The notes beneath the pieces were generated by a model, which was not told the origin of the DNA, made no database searches, and saw nothing but the letters and a program-made list of their open reading frames with translations. This document shows positions 47,238-60,607 of a stretch of 64,000 nt of DNA, in pieces. The stretch is taken from NCBI GenBank assembly GCA_947095535.1, contig OX352773.1, positions 74,790,591 to 74,854,590 on the forward strand. The letters are read 5' to 3'. A program made the translations under genes and the position numbers. Source of the DNA: Poecilobothrus nobilitatus. Lineage: Eukaryota; Arthropoda; Insecta; Diptera; Dolichopodidae. The stretch's first letter is position 1, and the number at the start of each line of letters is the position of its first letter.

Positions 47238-47495
47238 TATAGTATATAAGAACTATGTTAAAGAACGTCGGGTATATGAAAAATCAATGAATGTAAAATT
47301 TCGTTTTAGTTAAATATGACAAGTAACTTTAAGTTTTCTAAATCAAAAATTACGAAATTTTCTCATGAATTTGTAAAAATCAATAATTTTTAAAAATGCA
47401 TTAAGCAAAAATAATATTTCCTCATATTAATAATAAAAAGTTACAAAAGTGTACATTCATTGATTTTGCCTATACTTCATTATATACTGTAACTA
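47238..47495. mobile_element. Short inverted-repeat element, possible MITE
   Basis: AAATCAATGAATGTA (47281-47295) has an exact inverted partner at 47452-47466. Looser pairing continues outwards through GTATA.G and AGTATATAA on both sides. The total is about 250 bp without coding capacity. Target duplication not found. Confidence 0.5.
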
Positions 47496-47499
47496 TATA

Positions 47500-48808
47500 T
47501 GTACTTAGTTGAGTTGATAATACAAGCTGGAATATAGATCATCATCATATGTATAAATTCCTAGACCTATAATTGTAGAAGATCTTTGTATTAATTCCTT
47601 TCTTAAGTTTTACTTCTAGAGTTGGAGAAATGAAATTTTCTAATATCCTTTTTCTTTAAAAATATGTCGGTCTTTGCCTTTAAAGCTTTAACGTGTTCAA
47701 ACCACTGTACGTTTTTACATTTTATTTTTTTAATCATGTAAAATTCTTAGTAAATCTCATATAAAATATTAAAATATTATTTGTATATTAAATCTGTAGG
47801 TAGCAAGATCAGCATTAAATAAATTTACATTAAAATTTTTGAGAATGAAATTATACATAGTTTATAACTTTGCAAATGTAAAAAAAAAAATCAAATCAAA
47901 TCAAATCAAACACATATTGAAATTTAATAATACCTAAAGATTTGCTACAAAATAATAAAGGTTTAATCAAATTATTTTATTTTTCATTTTTCAGACTATT
48001 TTAATCGAATTAAATATTGATTGAATTTGAAATTATTTTGTCCCACATCGTATATATATGGCTCTTAAAAAAAAGTAACATTAGTTTGAAAGTAAAAACT
48101 AAACCAAAAGAATAAAAACATTTTAAAACAATAAAACAATTTTGTGCCTTTACAATTTACATTAAAATTTATAATAGTAAAATTCGTATAAATATTTTAA
48201 AAATAATATCTATATACGTATACAATTTTATTGATTTTCTCTATCTATTTTCATTTGTCCATAAGCTTTAATTTTGTATCTAACTTATTTTTGTTATGTC
48301 AAAAGGACATCGCATATCTCTATTTCAAATATAAATAAGATATAAGTATATATATACGAATATATAAATGTATATATGCGTATATAACCAAAACAATTTT
48401 ATCCTAAAATTTAAATTATATTTTCAAATTTTGTATTTTGTAATAATCTTTGAATATTAAAGATAAATTTGGAAATTATTTTTTGGATTACTGTCAAATC
48501 TTACTTGAAAGAATTAGTCCTTGAAAAAACAAAAAGTTTAATAACTTTTTTATTTTAAATTTTTTCTTATAATTAAATGATGTTTTAAGATAAAAAAATA
48601 AATTTCTTTAAATTTTAAAGTTATTAAATTCGAATAATTAATATTTTATTTTGAATACATGATGACTATTAGAAACATAAAAATTTTTAAAATCATTTTT
48701 TCTTAAATAAATAATTGACATAATAAAGTATACATTTTATTATAAGTTCGGAATCTGAGTTCTGAGGAGTTGAACATAGATTTTTAGATTTTACGATACG
48801 CTATTTCT
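47500..48808. other. AT-rich DNA without a recognisable gene
   Basis: It includes an (AATCA)n-type microsatellite at 47889-47912 and TATATA clusters near 48345-48385. No coding structure. Confidence 0.65.
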
Positions 48809-48811
48809 TTT

Positions 48812-49185
48812 GGTTGAGAGCGTCCCGAAAATCCATTTATCGAAATCCCAAAGTTCCAAATTCGCAAAAATTCGGCAACCCTCACTATTTTAAATAAGTA
48901 GTTCGATATTAATATATATATATGTAAAAAAATAATTAGGAAGGATTTTAGAGTTGGTTGAAAAGTCATGATTAGATGCTTTTTCAGAATACACATTTTA
49001 TTTCGAATTACACGCGGTTACATGCTTTATTTCGAATAAATAAAATAAACCATATAGTACTCAATAGTTCAACTCCCGATTTAATACGATTTAAGCAATT
49101 TGTAATTTTGTGATAAGATGAAAAATTTTTGGGATTTTGTGATTAGGATTTTGATAAGTGGGATTCCGTACTCAAACTCTTTTGG
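48812..49185. mobile_element. Foldback-like element (copy 6)
   Basis: The left arm (48816-48885) has CCCGAAAATCC, CGAAATCCCAAAG and CCAAATTCGC words. The right arm (about 49085-49180) is inverted, with GGGATTTTGTG, AGGATTTTG and GTGGGATTCC. The single core unit between them reads ATAATTAGGAAGGATTTTAG, then AGTTGGTTGAAAAGTCATG and GCTTTTTCAGAATA (48930-48990). Confidence 0.6.
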
Positions 49186-49189
49186 TGCT

Positions 49190-50085
49190 ATCCACATTTT
49201 GTTATATTTTACCAATTAGAAGGTATTTAGTTCTGTATGCCATCATATATAATAAGGAAGTAAGATTTGTTTTTTTTTTTATAACTTTTAATTTTGAATC
49301 GTTTTTCTCAAAGCAGAGTTTGCATTTTTAGAGACTGTTAAGAATTCATCTGATGCTTTATCTATAATTTTGTGTTTAAGGACGCTTTGGGTCATTGTAA
49401 CAGTTTTTTTTTCTAATTCATCTACTTAAAAAATTTCCAATTCTTCGAAATTGTGTTTCTTGTATACACTATATAGAGAAATACAGTTTTAAATAGTGTG
49501 TTATTCACTTCAAGAGTTATTAATAAATATTTATTGGTATAACTAAAATTAAATCTAACTTGGGATTACACATTTTTAAATTACCGTGTCTTTCTTCTAT
49601 GATATTTTTCTATCAGATATTTTGATGCCTTATGTTTATTAATATTACTTCCATCTTTTATATTTCTTTGAATTGGTATTAATCTTTAAACTTTTTACTT
49701 GTTCAAAATATTGGTTTTTTTTTTAAGTTTTTCATTGTTCGTAAACCTTTTATTCTAAGAACCAAACAAACATTTTTACTACACTATTTAAGTGTATTGA
49801 ATTTTAGAGAATTTTATTAATTTACAAAATTTTTTAATATTGAGTTATGATTTATATCAAAGATCTAAGTAACATTTTAATAGAATCGAAATACCTGGAA
49901 AAGATTAAAAAATAAAGTTTTCAATTCAAATGATTTAAATTAAAATATATGTATAATTATTATTTGAATAGAAGCGAAGTCTTACAAACAAATTAGAGTT
50001 CATCAACTCAAAAAATAAATCATTTAAATATGAGTCTTATACAGGCAGATGCTTTTAGCGTCTTGAATATTTATAGGATATGTGT
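49190..50085. other. AT-rich DNA without a recognisable gene
   Basis: Only AT-rich sequence is seen. Confidence 0.65.
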
Positions 50086-50089
50086 TTAG

Positions 50090-50290
50090 GGGATCAAACC
50101 AAACAAAAAATTGTTTTGCAGGGGCGCCTATTTCCAATAGTTTTCGAGATAATAAGGTCCAAAGTTATTTTTTTTAGTTCTTATTTATTTTGTTTATATC
50201 TTAAAAATTACCTAAATAAGTAAATAGTCGGAACTGTCGTCGCTTTGTTCTATTTCAACCACCTTTCTTTCAAAAGTTATGAACATTTAA
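50090..50290 (+). repeat. Family Y-like fragment
   Basis: GGGATCAAACCAAACAAAAA and ATTGTTTTGCAGGGGCGCCT match the arm of the 7058 element (AAACAAACAAAAAATTCTTT, GGAGG). It is followed by TTTTCGAGATAATAAGG, similar to TTTTCGAGATATGAGAGG at 59960. No second arm was found. Confidence 0.45.
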
Positions 50291-50299
50291 ACCAAAAAA

Positions 50300-51940
50300 A
50301 AATTGCAAATTGGAAAAAAAAACCTAGTTTTTAAAGTTTTTTTTATTCTTTTCAAATGTTCTTAAAAAAGTCATTATTTTACAATTTTTAGATTGCTTAA
50401 ATGGAAGCTCTTTAATTTTGTTTAAATCGATTTTTTTCTATCTCTTATGATATTTGAAATAATTGAGATGTGGTCAATTTTTAATTAAAACAACAGTTGT
50501 TTATTTTTATATAGAAATACTTATGATCAATTTTTTACTAACTTGAAAAACTTTGGAAATAACGGATAAAAAGTTGTATCCATAGATTCAATTTTAAAAT
50601 GTTTAAATGCTTTTTTATATTTAAATATTTTATTCAAAAATATGAAAGAAATATAATGTTTAAATTGATAAAAGAGCAAAACCATAAATAAATACTAAAA
50701 ATATATTCTAATAAAAGAACATTTAGGTATATTTTTACTATGTTTGTAGGTACCTATATTATCATTCTCATACTCAAGATACATTTTTTGTTATTTACCT
50801 ATATCAAAGATAATTTATCTCCTTATTATATTGAAAAGAGAATGAAGGAAAGAAATATGAAAAAATACATACATATATATATAAAAAAATACATAAATAT
50901 ATATATATATATATATACATAGTTGTATGATAAAATGTGTATGCCTTTAAAATATTCAGGAATGTTTTTTTTTTTTGTAGACGACGCTATTTCGTTTGAT
51001 TGCTAAAATATCCTCATCTCGTCTTCTAATGAAACAAAAATAAAGGCGTAAATTTAATAAACTGAATAAGAAAAAAAAATTATGTCTAAAAAAAATTTTT
51101 TTTTAATACCACGTTGAATATTGTGTTCCAGTAAAACATTTTTGTAGCTTTTTGTTTATATCCATTAAACCATTAAATTACATATATATTATATTTTATG
51201 TATATTATATGTATTACTATATTATATATATGTATATAATATAATTTGTATATATATATATATGCATTTGGTTTTTGTTATATATGCATATAACATCTAT
51301 GTAAATTCACAATATGTCTCAAGTGTGTATGTTTAGCTTATGTACCTTTTTTAGTAAGTACATAATTTTTAAATATAAAACATACACAAAAAGGAATGTT
51401 AAAATGAAAAGAAAAGTAAAAGAAAATAAACGAAAATGAAAAAGAAAAATGTTGAGGTTATGGCAAATATATTTTCAAATTTTCTGGCTTTTATTTTACA
51501 TATTTTATATATGTATATATAAAATATTTTTGTAGGCCTGTCCATTTATTCATATATTTATTGATTGAATAAAACTGTTGATATAAGTCTGTAATTCGCA
51601 ATATGTTACTGAAAACTGTATATAAAGTACATCAAATTGGTAAATTTTCAAATAGGGTAACAGGTCTATGAAAACGGAATCATTCATATAATTTGAAATA
51701 ATTGTCCGTTATACTTCTTAATTTCAAAATAAAGTACTAAAAAATATTTTTATGTGAGTCCTTTACTGGACTTTTAATATCTATTAAAAAAAAAAAAAAA
51801 CAGATATATAGATTTTGCATATTATTTTCGTATTAAAGTTTTAAATTGAGTTGAGAAAATGCTTTTCATGACGAATAAAAACAAATTAGGAGCTAAAAAA
51901 CAATATTATACATTTTTTAGCGGCAAGCACAAAAACATTT
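50300..51940. other. AT-rich DNA without a recognisable gene
   Basis: It contains (TA)n tracts near 50890-50919 and 51180-51262. No coding structure. Confidence 0.65.
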
Positions 51941-51943
51941 TTT

Positions 51944-52698
51944 CAGTAACCAGGAATAATGCCGATTCGGCTTTATTTCTGTTTTGATGCGAAATTAAAA
52001 CCGAAATCGCAAATTTTGAGAATTCGACCTTATTATAGTTTTGAAAAGGAAATAAAGCCGAAATTGAAAAGGAAATAAAATCGAATGCTGTTTTTCGTTT
52101 TGTTGAAAATTCGTTTTTTTTTTTAATTTCTAGCCAACAGGTCTCGCCGGCGGTCAGTCGCGCTCCTGGATACGCATACCATTTGCATGGTGCATAATGC
52201 ATTCTGAATTAATATTATATTCCGAATTTGTAGGGATTTTATAGTCGCTGATTTATACAGTTGATTAAAAAATCAGTGTTTGCGCTTTTCCCAGCATATT
52301 TATATATGTATTATGCAAGATTCTAGAATTAGGAGATATTTTAGAGTAGGGATCAAAATCAGAGTATTTACTTTTTCCAGAATATTTAGGAATTATGAAT
52401 TAGGAGCGATGTTAGAGTTAAATTTAAAAACAGAGTTATCCGCTTTTTCTAAAATATTTATGTATATGTATATTTGCATAATTATCTACTTCAACCGAAA
52501 TACTTTATATATATGTATATACACAGTGAAATGTTAATATCAAAAGAAAATACGAAATATTTTGAAAACGGAAATAAGGCTGATTCGATATTATTTCCTT
52601 TTTAAAACGGTAATAAGGCCGAAATCTAAAAATTCGCGATTTCGGTTTAATTCCCCTTGCGATAGGAAGTAAACCCGATTCGGTTTACCGGTCACCAA
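51944..52698. mobile_element. Inverted-repeat element (Foldback-like copy 7)
   Basis: The arms are about 130-150 bp long (from 51944 rightwards and from 52698 leftwards). They share GATTCGG, AAATTAAAACCGAAATCGC-type and AAAAGGAAATAA blocks in inverted orientation. The ends begin CAGTAACC and TTGGTGACC. The GAAATAAAGCCGA words resemble the GAAATAAAGCC arms of the 15840 element. Three tandem plus-strand core units fill 52200-52470 (for example TTAGGAGATATTTTAGAGTA, TTTTTCCAGAATATTTAG). A GC-rich block at 52135-52200 sits where the 15840 element also has one. No clean target duplication. Confidence 0.7.
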
Positions 52699-52704
52699 GT
52701 TTTT

Positions 52705-55700
52705 CGTCATTCTTAAATTATTTTCCTTCTACATAATGACTAATTTTTACAAATTTGTTATAACTAAGATTTTATTTACTTGTTGGTAGATATTACTTAT
52801 AATAGAATAATAGTAACCAGCTATATATAACCATTCCACATTATATACACAAAATAAAATACTTATTGTATCTAAGTGGTTTGTAAACTCATTGCAATTG
52901 AAATAATTTTTATTGACCATTTTGAGTTTAGAAAATTTCTAAATGACACTACTGTAAAACTTTGTGCTTCAGCTTAAGTATTCAAAGATTTTCAAAAAAA
53001 AATTAACAAAAATAATAGATGTATTATGTATTATGTAATTGATATTTGTCCAAACGTCAAATAATGTTTTTAAAAGATTTTTTTTTTTATTTTAAAACAA
53101 GATAACATTTGTTCTATTTTAGACAATCCTAAATCACTTATACATTTTCTATTGTAAATATGTATATGAAAATGTATAAAACAGTTATTGTACACATACA
53201 TCAGTTATTGTACAGATATATAAAACAATAAAACCTAGAAAATACTTAAAAATTAAATTGCTATAATATCATATAGTAATAGTTATAGGTAATAGAAATT
53301 TCTGAAATCAAAGTTAAAAAGAAAATAACATAATATTAAACTTTTATGATTTTATTTTTAAATAATGTACTTTAAAGCATTAAAATTTAATTGAATCAAA
53401 AATTATATATGTACATTCAATTTATACATAAATATGAAAAAAATAAATGAAAAATTTGGAAAAATTACTAAATATAACATATTGAAAAGTTTATAGCTTC
53501 GCGTTTTCCGGTTTAAACCTCCAATCAGTAAAAATACAAAGGAAATTCTATAAAGCCGTAATAAAAGCTTTGATAAATAAAATATATCTGGGCAAATAAA
53601 GTACCTGGTAGTTCAAAAAATTTAATAAATAAAAACTGCGTTTATAGCTTTAGTAGTTCTAACAAATTTTAGAAAAAGTAAATGCGAATATATACTGTGT
53701 GTACCAAACGACTCTTTCTCTTTACAATTTCAATTTTATTAAAAAAAAAAAAAACAAACAAAAACAAAACACCAAAATATAAGAAAAAATAATATTTAAA
53801 TATTTTGAATTAAATTCATGTTTGGAAAAAAGATTTTTTCATTTAATTTTAAAAATTATATTTTTCAAATAGTTACCGGCACAATTTTTAATAATTTGTG
53901 CTATTTTTAGCACATTTTCTATTACAGATGCCAGTTTTAGTTGATTTTGCCTGTCTCAATTTCTGTATAAATTTTTCTCTTTAAATGTTCTAGCGCTTCC
54001 GGCTTATTAACAAAAACTTTTTATTTACTGGCAATTCGCAAAGAAAAAAAAGTCGGAAAATTTTTAAATCAGCATAAAATTGATTATTTTTCTTCTTTCT
54101 GCGGTACCATTTATTCATATTTAATTTTGTTTTTTGTTTATTTTAATTTAAAAGCAAACAAAACAAAAAAATGAAAGTACATATTAGATATATTCGAAAA
54201 AAACAATATAAAATAATTTTTAGTTGAAAGTAATTTTGAACTGGAAAACAATATACCTACTGCGTTGTAAATATGTACATATACATATTATTTATCTATT
54301 TACATATATTAATTTTTTTTTTGTATTAAACCTATTAACATACATACAACAAATACTAAATATTTGTAAGTAAAGTGTAGAATGGTAAAAAGTTTCAAAA
54401 TCTTTTCTTATTTTTTTACAGAAAAAATTAAAAAAAAAAAAAAACAAAATGAAAATTAAATGGAAATACAAAAAATTAAAAATTGTAACGAGTAGAAAAT
54501 AAATTAAAATAATATTCTAGAATTATTACTAGGATTATCCTGTTTTAAAAGATTAATTATAGAAATTTTGTCAAAATGGAATAAAAAAAGTAAAAGAAAA
54601 ACAAAACTTTTCTTTAGTTTACTTCGAAACTATTGAAAAATAGTTTTGTTTTTACAACAAAAAAAAAACTTTAAATAAATTTAAACAAAACAAAATAAAG
54701 TACTTGTCTAAGGTTTCACTTATATAGTTTTTATATTTAAGTATTTTGTCTTCTTTATACTTTATTTTCTTTAGAATTATTTATTTTATTGTATTTTATT
54801 CAATAATTTTTAAAGAAAAATGATTAAGTTGATTATTTTCATCAATTTGTTATACCATACAACTCATATTTTAACATTTCTTTAAATTTTCAATTTATAA
54901 AAAAAAAAAAAATTAATTGAAATAAATTTTCAAAACTTAGTATTTTAATATAACTAAGAATTCGTATTTCATAATTCAATTCGTTCTATACTCTAATCAC
55001 TCTAATAATTATTTTTCTTAAGGTAAAAAATGAGGTTACACATTTTACAATAATTATAAATGCATTCTGTTTTTTTTTTGATTTGATATTTTTCCCCCCA
55101 TATTAATTGCAATTTTCTTTCGTTTGTGAAGTGTTAGGCATTATTTTAAGATATTTTTAAATCTCTTTTGTTTGTTTTTTTTTTTTTTTTTTTTTTTAGA
55201 ACAATGAAAGATACAGTGATTTTAATATATTTATAGAAATCTTATTTGTATGTATATATGTTTTTAATTTAGTTTTGTGTTTTTTTTTTACGGGCGACGG
55301 TGGAAAACATCAAGAGGCATTCAAAAGAACTTGCGGAAGTTTCCGCTGAGAAATGTTGAATTTTAACAAACTAAAAAAACTACACTCTTTAAAACTAAAC
55401 TTTATGATGGGTTCTTTAATAGATAACGTAATGTACATTATGGTTTTGGGGATAAGGATGTGGAAAGGATTAATATTGGTTTGGGATAATTAAGATTATA
55501 GAGGATGAAGGAGGAAAGTTTAAAAATGTAATGAGTATTCTTCTTTACGGAAGTATGTTTCAATTCAAATTCTACAATTTAAAATTATAGATGTTTCTTA
55601 TTAATTGATTTTAAATGTAGATTTTATAACTCTGTTTTAATAGAAGAATATTAGTGTTAAGTAAATCCATTACAAATGATTTGCTCCAGTAAAAATTATA

Positions 55701-56835
55701 TAGACGAATTTGTTCGAAGGAACAAAGATCTTGACTGTCTTATAGACCCAACAATGTCATACATATTAAAGAGACAATTTGTACACCGAAAACTATAAAG
55801 TAAAAATAAAAAAAATTATCTTTAAAATTTTAAAATGAATATATTTTTTCTTTAAACGTGTATATTTACAAATGCTTGCAACTGTGAAAATTGTTGTATT
55901 AAATTGTTTTGTATTAATTTACCTATTTAATTATTTTAAATATAATGCCAATTTTCTTAAACTCTTGTTTTATTGTAAATTGGATTAAAGAATACATTTT
56001 TTTTTTTTATTATATTTTTTTTTTGTTTTTCTTAGTATTTCTTTAAAATAAATTATTTTGTTAAAAATCAATTAGGTATACTGCTTAGAAAATAAAAAAG
56101 AAAAATTTACATTAGCGCATTAAAAAATTTTATGTAGGCTTTTATTGGTTATAAAAGAAATGGTAAATCTTGTTATATGTATCAAAGGCCATTGTGAATT
56201 TTTATAAAGGTAAAAACTTGAAATCTTAATTAAAATCATAAAATATAATAAAAAAATGTACTTCAAAACAGATTTCACAGATTTCAACGATATCTTAAAA
56301 AAGAATATTTTTTTTTAATGTTAAAGTCTAAAAAAATAAAACCATTAATAAAAATTGATAAAAATTATATTATTTTAAATGTATGTTCTTAAATTTTTTT
56401 TATCTTTTAATAAATTTTATTTAAAAAGCAAACAAAAAGAAATAAAGATTTAGACCTCTAAATGACCTTTTTCAAGAATATCTTGATCATTCTTTTCATT
56501 TCAATTTAATAAAGACTGTGTATGAATAAAATTTTTTAGAAAATTTTCAATAAAAATAATATTTTTATCTGCTTAAATACATTTTCCACATTTTCTAATC
56601 AATTCACAATCTTATATTCTTAATAAATATATAATATATAATAATATATTTGAACAATTCAACGATTTAAAAAAAAAAATATTTTGTTTTTTATTTTAAA
56701 AAAATGTGCGTTCGTTCTGTAAATACTTAATAAATTAAAAAAAAATTGATTAGTTGTCAGTAAATTGTCTATGAAAATCTCCTTCTTATTTTTTATTTAA
56801 TGTTACAAATTACAAAGGATTATGCAATATTTTTA
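52705..56835. other. AT-rich DNA without a recognisable gene
   Basis: The longest empty stretch in the window. A patch of normal composition at 55291-55352 has only about 25 open codons and no acceptor AG directly before it. A 23-base T run lies at 55175-55197. Confidence 0.6.
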
Positions 56836-56839
56836 TAAA

Positions 56840-57032
56840 CAATCGGTTGCTTAGGTCATTATAGGTTTAATACTATTATTAAATGATACAATAATTTTAT
56901 TTATTTTGTTTATATTATATATTATTAATATGTATTTACATTATATATTTGGGATCACAAGGGAGATTTATTAAGAAAAATTAATTTTCAGCCCTCCTTC
57001 GGTTATATATCATAATACTCTTAACCAACCGG
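56840..57032 (-). mobile_element. SINE-2, degenerate copy
   Basis: CGGTTGCTTAGGTCATTATA and TACTATTATTAAAT, followed by TTTATTTTGTTTATATTATA, align block by block with the next copy at 57095-57190. The head end near 56990-57030 keeps only traces of the B-box side (CAGCCCTCCTTCGGTTA). It therefore forms a tandem pair with the neighbouring copy. Confidence 0.6.
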
Positions 57033-57044
57033 ATCCATTTTTAC

Positions 57045-57313
57045 ATTTATTTATTTATATTAATATTACATACATAAATGTAATGTAATATTATTAAACC
57101 ATCGGCTAACAAGGCCATTATAGGTTTTTATACTATTATTAAATTATATACTAATATTATTTATTTTGTTTATATTATATACTATATATGATCACATTAT
57201 ATTTGGTCGTAAGTGGGGTATGTAAAGAAAAAAAACACTTACGACCTGTGCATCGAACCCTCACTACTTCGGTTAATAAGCCACACGCCTACCCATTAGG
57301 CTACCGAAGCCCC
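57045..57313 (-). mobile_element. SINE-2, near-complete copy
   Basis: On the minus strand the head starts at 57313 (GAGGGGCTTCGG), with an A box TAGCCTAATGGG (57292-57303) and a B box GGTTCGATGC (57250-57259). The body includes CCTATAATGGCCTTGTTAGC and CGATGG, and the tail ends ATGTAATATTAATATAAATA at the left. CACTTACGACC and GGTCGTAAGTG (57185-57246) pair across the body. An open frame that overlaps it on the plus strand is a by-product. Confidence 0.8.
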
Positions 57314-57319
57314 TCAATT

Positions 57320-59855
57320 TTCCATAAAAACCATAACTATTTCAATGTAATAAAATCATTGCATATTTTTAGGATAACTATTTTATTTTTTGGCCGTTTT
57401 TAAATTGGAGCAACACTATATCTTAACGAAATGTTTTTCTTTTTAAAACTATTTTTAATTTTCTAAATAAAATTCTAAAGATATACTAAAAAATTTGCAA
57501 TGGAATTCCAACATTTCGTCAATGCATAGACATTACATATAAATTTATTTGTGCACACTTATTTTACTTATCAATAAACATTGTGATTTTTACTCTTCAA
57601 TGTGATTTTTACTCTTCAATGATTTTTATTTTAATTTTAAAATGAAAATGGTTGAATTTGTATTTGATTCGATTGAAATCTTCTCAAGATTTATCTCTTG
57701 TTGTATTAATCAGAATATTATATTAAAAAATTTAAATTTGTTATAAATGTCACGTAAGACTTTCTTCCTTTAAAATAATAGACATTTTGTTTTTACTTTC
57801 TTCCATTCTAATAATGAATTCATTCGCATTTAATATTTTGTTTTTTTTTTTTTTTGTTTAATAAATGTATAATTTAATAAATTAAAAAAAAAAAAAAATA
57901 TACAAAAAAAAAAATCTAGTATAATATACTAACTATTTATTTACACGAGCAACAACTTAAACAAAACAAAAACTAGCAACAAAATTTAATAAGAATTTAC
58001 ACTCCCAGATAGTTGTTTTTATTTCATAAAACTGTTCGTTCTAATCAATTTCAAGAGTATGAAATAAGAAGCAAGTGTTACTATTATAAAACTGTAGAAC
58101 ATTTCGATTTTTTTCCTTAATTTAAGTTGTAAATTAAAATATTCATATACTTATTACTTAATTTTTTTTTATGTAAATGAGTAAATAAACACACAAACAA
58201 TAAATGTACATACAAAAAATGTACATACAATATCAAAAATATTATTCTACTACGTAAATTTTACTTATATATTTTAAATTGTGTATGTGTATTATAGACT
58301 ATTGTGTAAATACGTTTCGATATAATTTTCATTGACTGGGTATATAAAAAATTAATTTCCAAGCGGCAAATATTTAAAACAATAACAATAAGCTAAAAAT
58401 AACAAAATTTACGGTTAAAATATTTTTTTTTTCTGCGCAAAATCTCTCCTGGATTTTTGTATATATACCCACACTAAAATATTTTTTATATATTTTATCC
58501 TTATTTAGAAAGTATATATGTTTATGTGTTAATGTTTACATATATATCAAAAATATCAAAAAACAAAAAAAAAAAAAAAAACAAAACAATTCTTAAGCCC
58601 TATTAACATAAATTTTCTATACTAAAAAATACCGTTCTTAAGATATTATGTGTAAAGTTATCTTGTAGTGTTATATGTATATATATGTATATATATTAAA
58701 TATATGTCTATAGGTATAGTATAAACAAAGTGAATTTGAATGAGAAAATTAAGATAAAAAAAAATCATATTAGTGACCTCGTCAATCTGGAACTATTATA
58801 CAATCTCAAGTTTAAAGTCATTTGTAATAATAGCTGTTTATATATCATATAATATATACAAACATTTATAATGAACGTTTATGTGTATATAAATCTACTA
58901 TTAATTTTTGTTTTGAATAAAATACTATATTGTATTATATTTTTTAGTGTTATTAATAATCCTAAATAAATATACCGATATATAGCCATTTTTCCTTTTT
59001 TTCCTTTTTTCTCTTATTTCAATTTTTACTTCAGACAATTAAATATAGTTGGTTAATAATTCTTAAAAAGTTTAAGTCACGCATCCAATTTAATTCCCAT
59101 AGTACAGTCACACACTACACGAATAATATAATACCTAATATAAAAAGTGTAACAAGAGAGTAAGAGTTATGGATAAACTAAAAAAAAAGATAAAAATAAA
59201 AAAAAGATATAAAAAAAACAAAAATATTGAAAGAAAGGAAAAGTTTTTGTGTTCGCATGAAAAACAAAATATAATAAATATACAACAGATATCAAATAAT
59301 AGGTACATTGAAAAACAAAAAAAAAAACATTATTTTTATTTTACTATATTTTCTTTTTTTGCCGAATTTTTATGTCCTTTATATAAAATTTAAGGACCTA
59401 TACAATTTGCGCATTTTATATATTTTTCGTTTTTCTTTTCTTCTTTTTTTTCGACATAATAAAAAATATTTTGTATTTTCGAATGCTTTTTATGCCCCTA
59501 TGATCTCATTAAAAAAACAAAAAATAAATAAATAAAAATGATTTTTTTTTGAAGATAAAAAATAGCACGTGGCGGCTCTAATTTTTTCTTCTTGTCATAT
59601 TTTTTTGTTTTTTGATGAAAATATCACAACAAAATTTAGACGGATATATCATTTGTTTTTTGTCTTTTTTTAAAAAGTAATGGGATTAAGATTCACCTTC
59701 AACACCAGAAAACATAAAAGTACAAAAAAAAAACCAAAAATATTAAATTCTTCGTAGGTTTAATTTTACGGTAATATTAATTTTCTGGTAAATTTTCTGT
59801 TTTATTTGATATCCGAAACAAAATATTTAGATATCCCTAAAATCTCTTTTTTGTA
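57320..59855. other. AT-rich DNA without a recognisable gene
   Basis: Low-complexity sequence. A 19-bp unit (TGTGATTTTTACTCTTCAA) is duplicated perfectly at 57582-57600 and 57601-57619. Overlapping Lys-rich and Phe-rich frames near 59169-59535 come from A and T runs. Confidence 0.65.
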
Positions 59856-59858
59856 TAC

Positions 59859-60030
59859 AAGGTGTCCCGCGTTAACTTTTACATAGAGCAGCAGGTGATG
59901 GGGAGCATCACAACGAACAAAAAATTTTGTGGGAGGGAGGTGTCTATTCTGGACCCTTTTCGAGATATGAGAGGTTAAAGATGTTTTAGCGACTTTTCAT
60001 AAAAAAATCTATAAATTTTGAAAGGCTTAA
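59859..60030 (+). repeat. Family Y-like fragment with a GGTGTCCC end
   Basis: It starts AAGGTGTCCCGCGTTAAC and contains AACGAACAAAAAATTTTGTG, GGAGG and TTTTCGAGATATGAGAGG. The order matches the complement of the right arm of the 7058 element (AGGGTGTTTCGCC, CAAACAAAAAATTCTTTTG). The opposite end was not found. Confidence 0.5.
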
Positions 60031-60215
60031 CTTATCACTTACTGTAACTTTAACGATCATCAATAAAACGTTTGCAAAAATCATACCTTTTCACAAATCT
60101 TAAAAATATTAAAGGCCCTGCTTAACTAAAATTAATATTATTAAGTTAATTAAGCAAGTCGAGTAAAAATCCGCTATTTAAAAAAAAATTTAAATATTTA
60201 TCTTATATTACAATA

Positions 60216-60385
60216 GGGGCCTCGGTGGGCTATAAAATACGCTGTAAACACCGATTGAGTGTATGTTCGAATCTCATACACGTCCTATGAATAATTCCCT
60301 TTTACAATATTTATAGCCTGAAAAGGAAAGCCTGTTTAAAATCCTTGTTTCATTTATGTGGCAGGGGAATAAACTAAAAAAAAAA
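60216..60385 (+). mobile_element. SINE-1 copy lacking the A box
   Basis: It starts GGGGCCTCGGTGG, loses about 14-16 bp that hold the A box, then continues TATAAAATACGCTGTAAACA, a TGTTCGAATCTC B box, the family body and GTGGCAGGGGAATAAACT with an A run. A perfect 10-bp duplication TATTACAATA flanks it (60206-60215, 60386-60395). Without the A box this copy should not be well transcribed, so the deletion probably came after insertion. Confidence 0.92.
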
Positions 60386-60607
60386 TATTACAATATATAA
60401 CGTATAAATGAAGTAAAATCATTGAACCCATCTCTGAAATTATGAACTTATATATTTTATTTGTTGATTAGTTAGATCTTTTTTATCTTTATTACTCGAA
60501 AATTACAAATTTATTTTACACTATTCGTAAGGTAAAACACATAACTTAATAAACTGTCACAAATATTAAAGTGTTACAAGTTGGATGACTTTCCGATTAA
60601 TATTCTT

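Noticed and set aside
52280..52537. An 85-codon plus-strand open frame
   Set aside because: It lies in tandem core units of the Foldback-like element at 51944-52698.
55198..55215. Micro-exon after the 23-base T run (AG at 55198, GT nearby)
   Set aside because: Long T runs create acceptor look-alikes everywhere here and the donor is weak.
59169..59535. Overlapping Lys-rich and Phe-rich open frames
   Set aside because: Low-complexity translation of poly(A)/poly(T) sequence.
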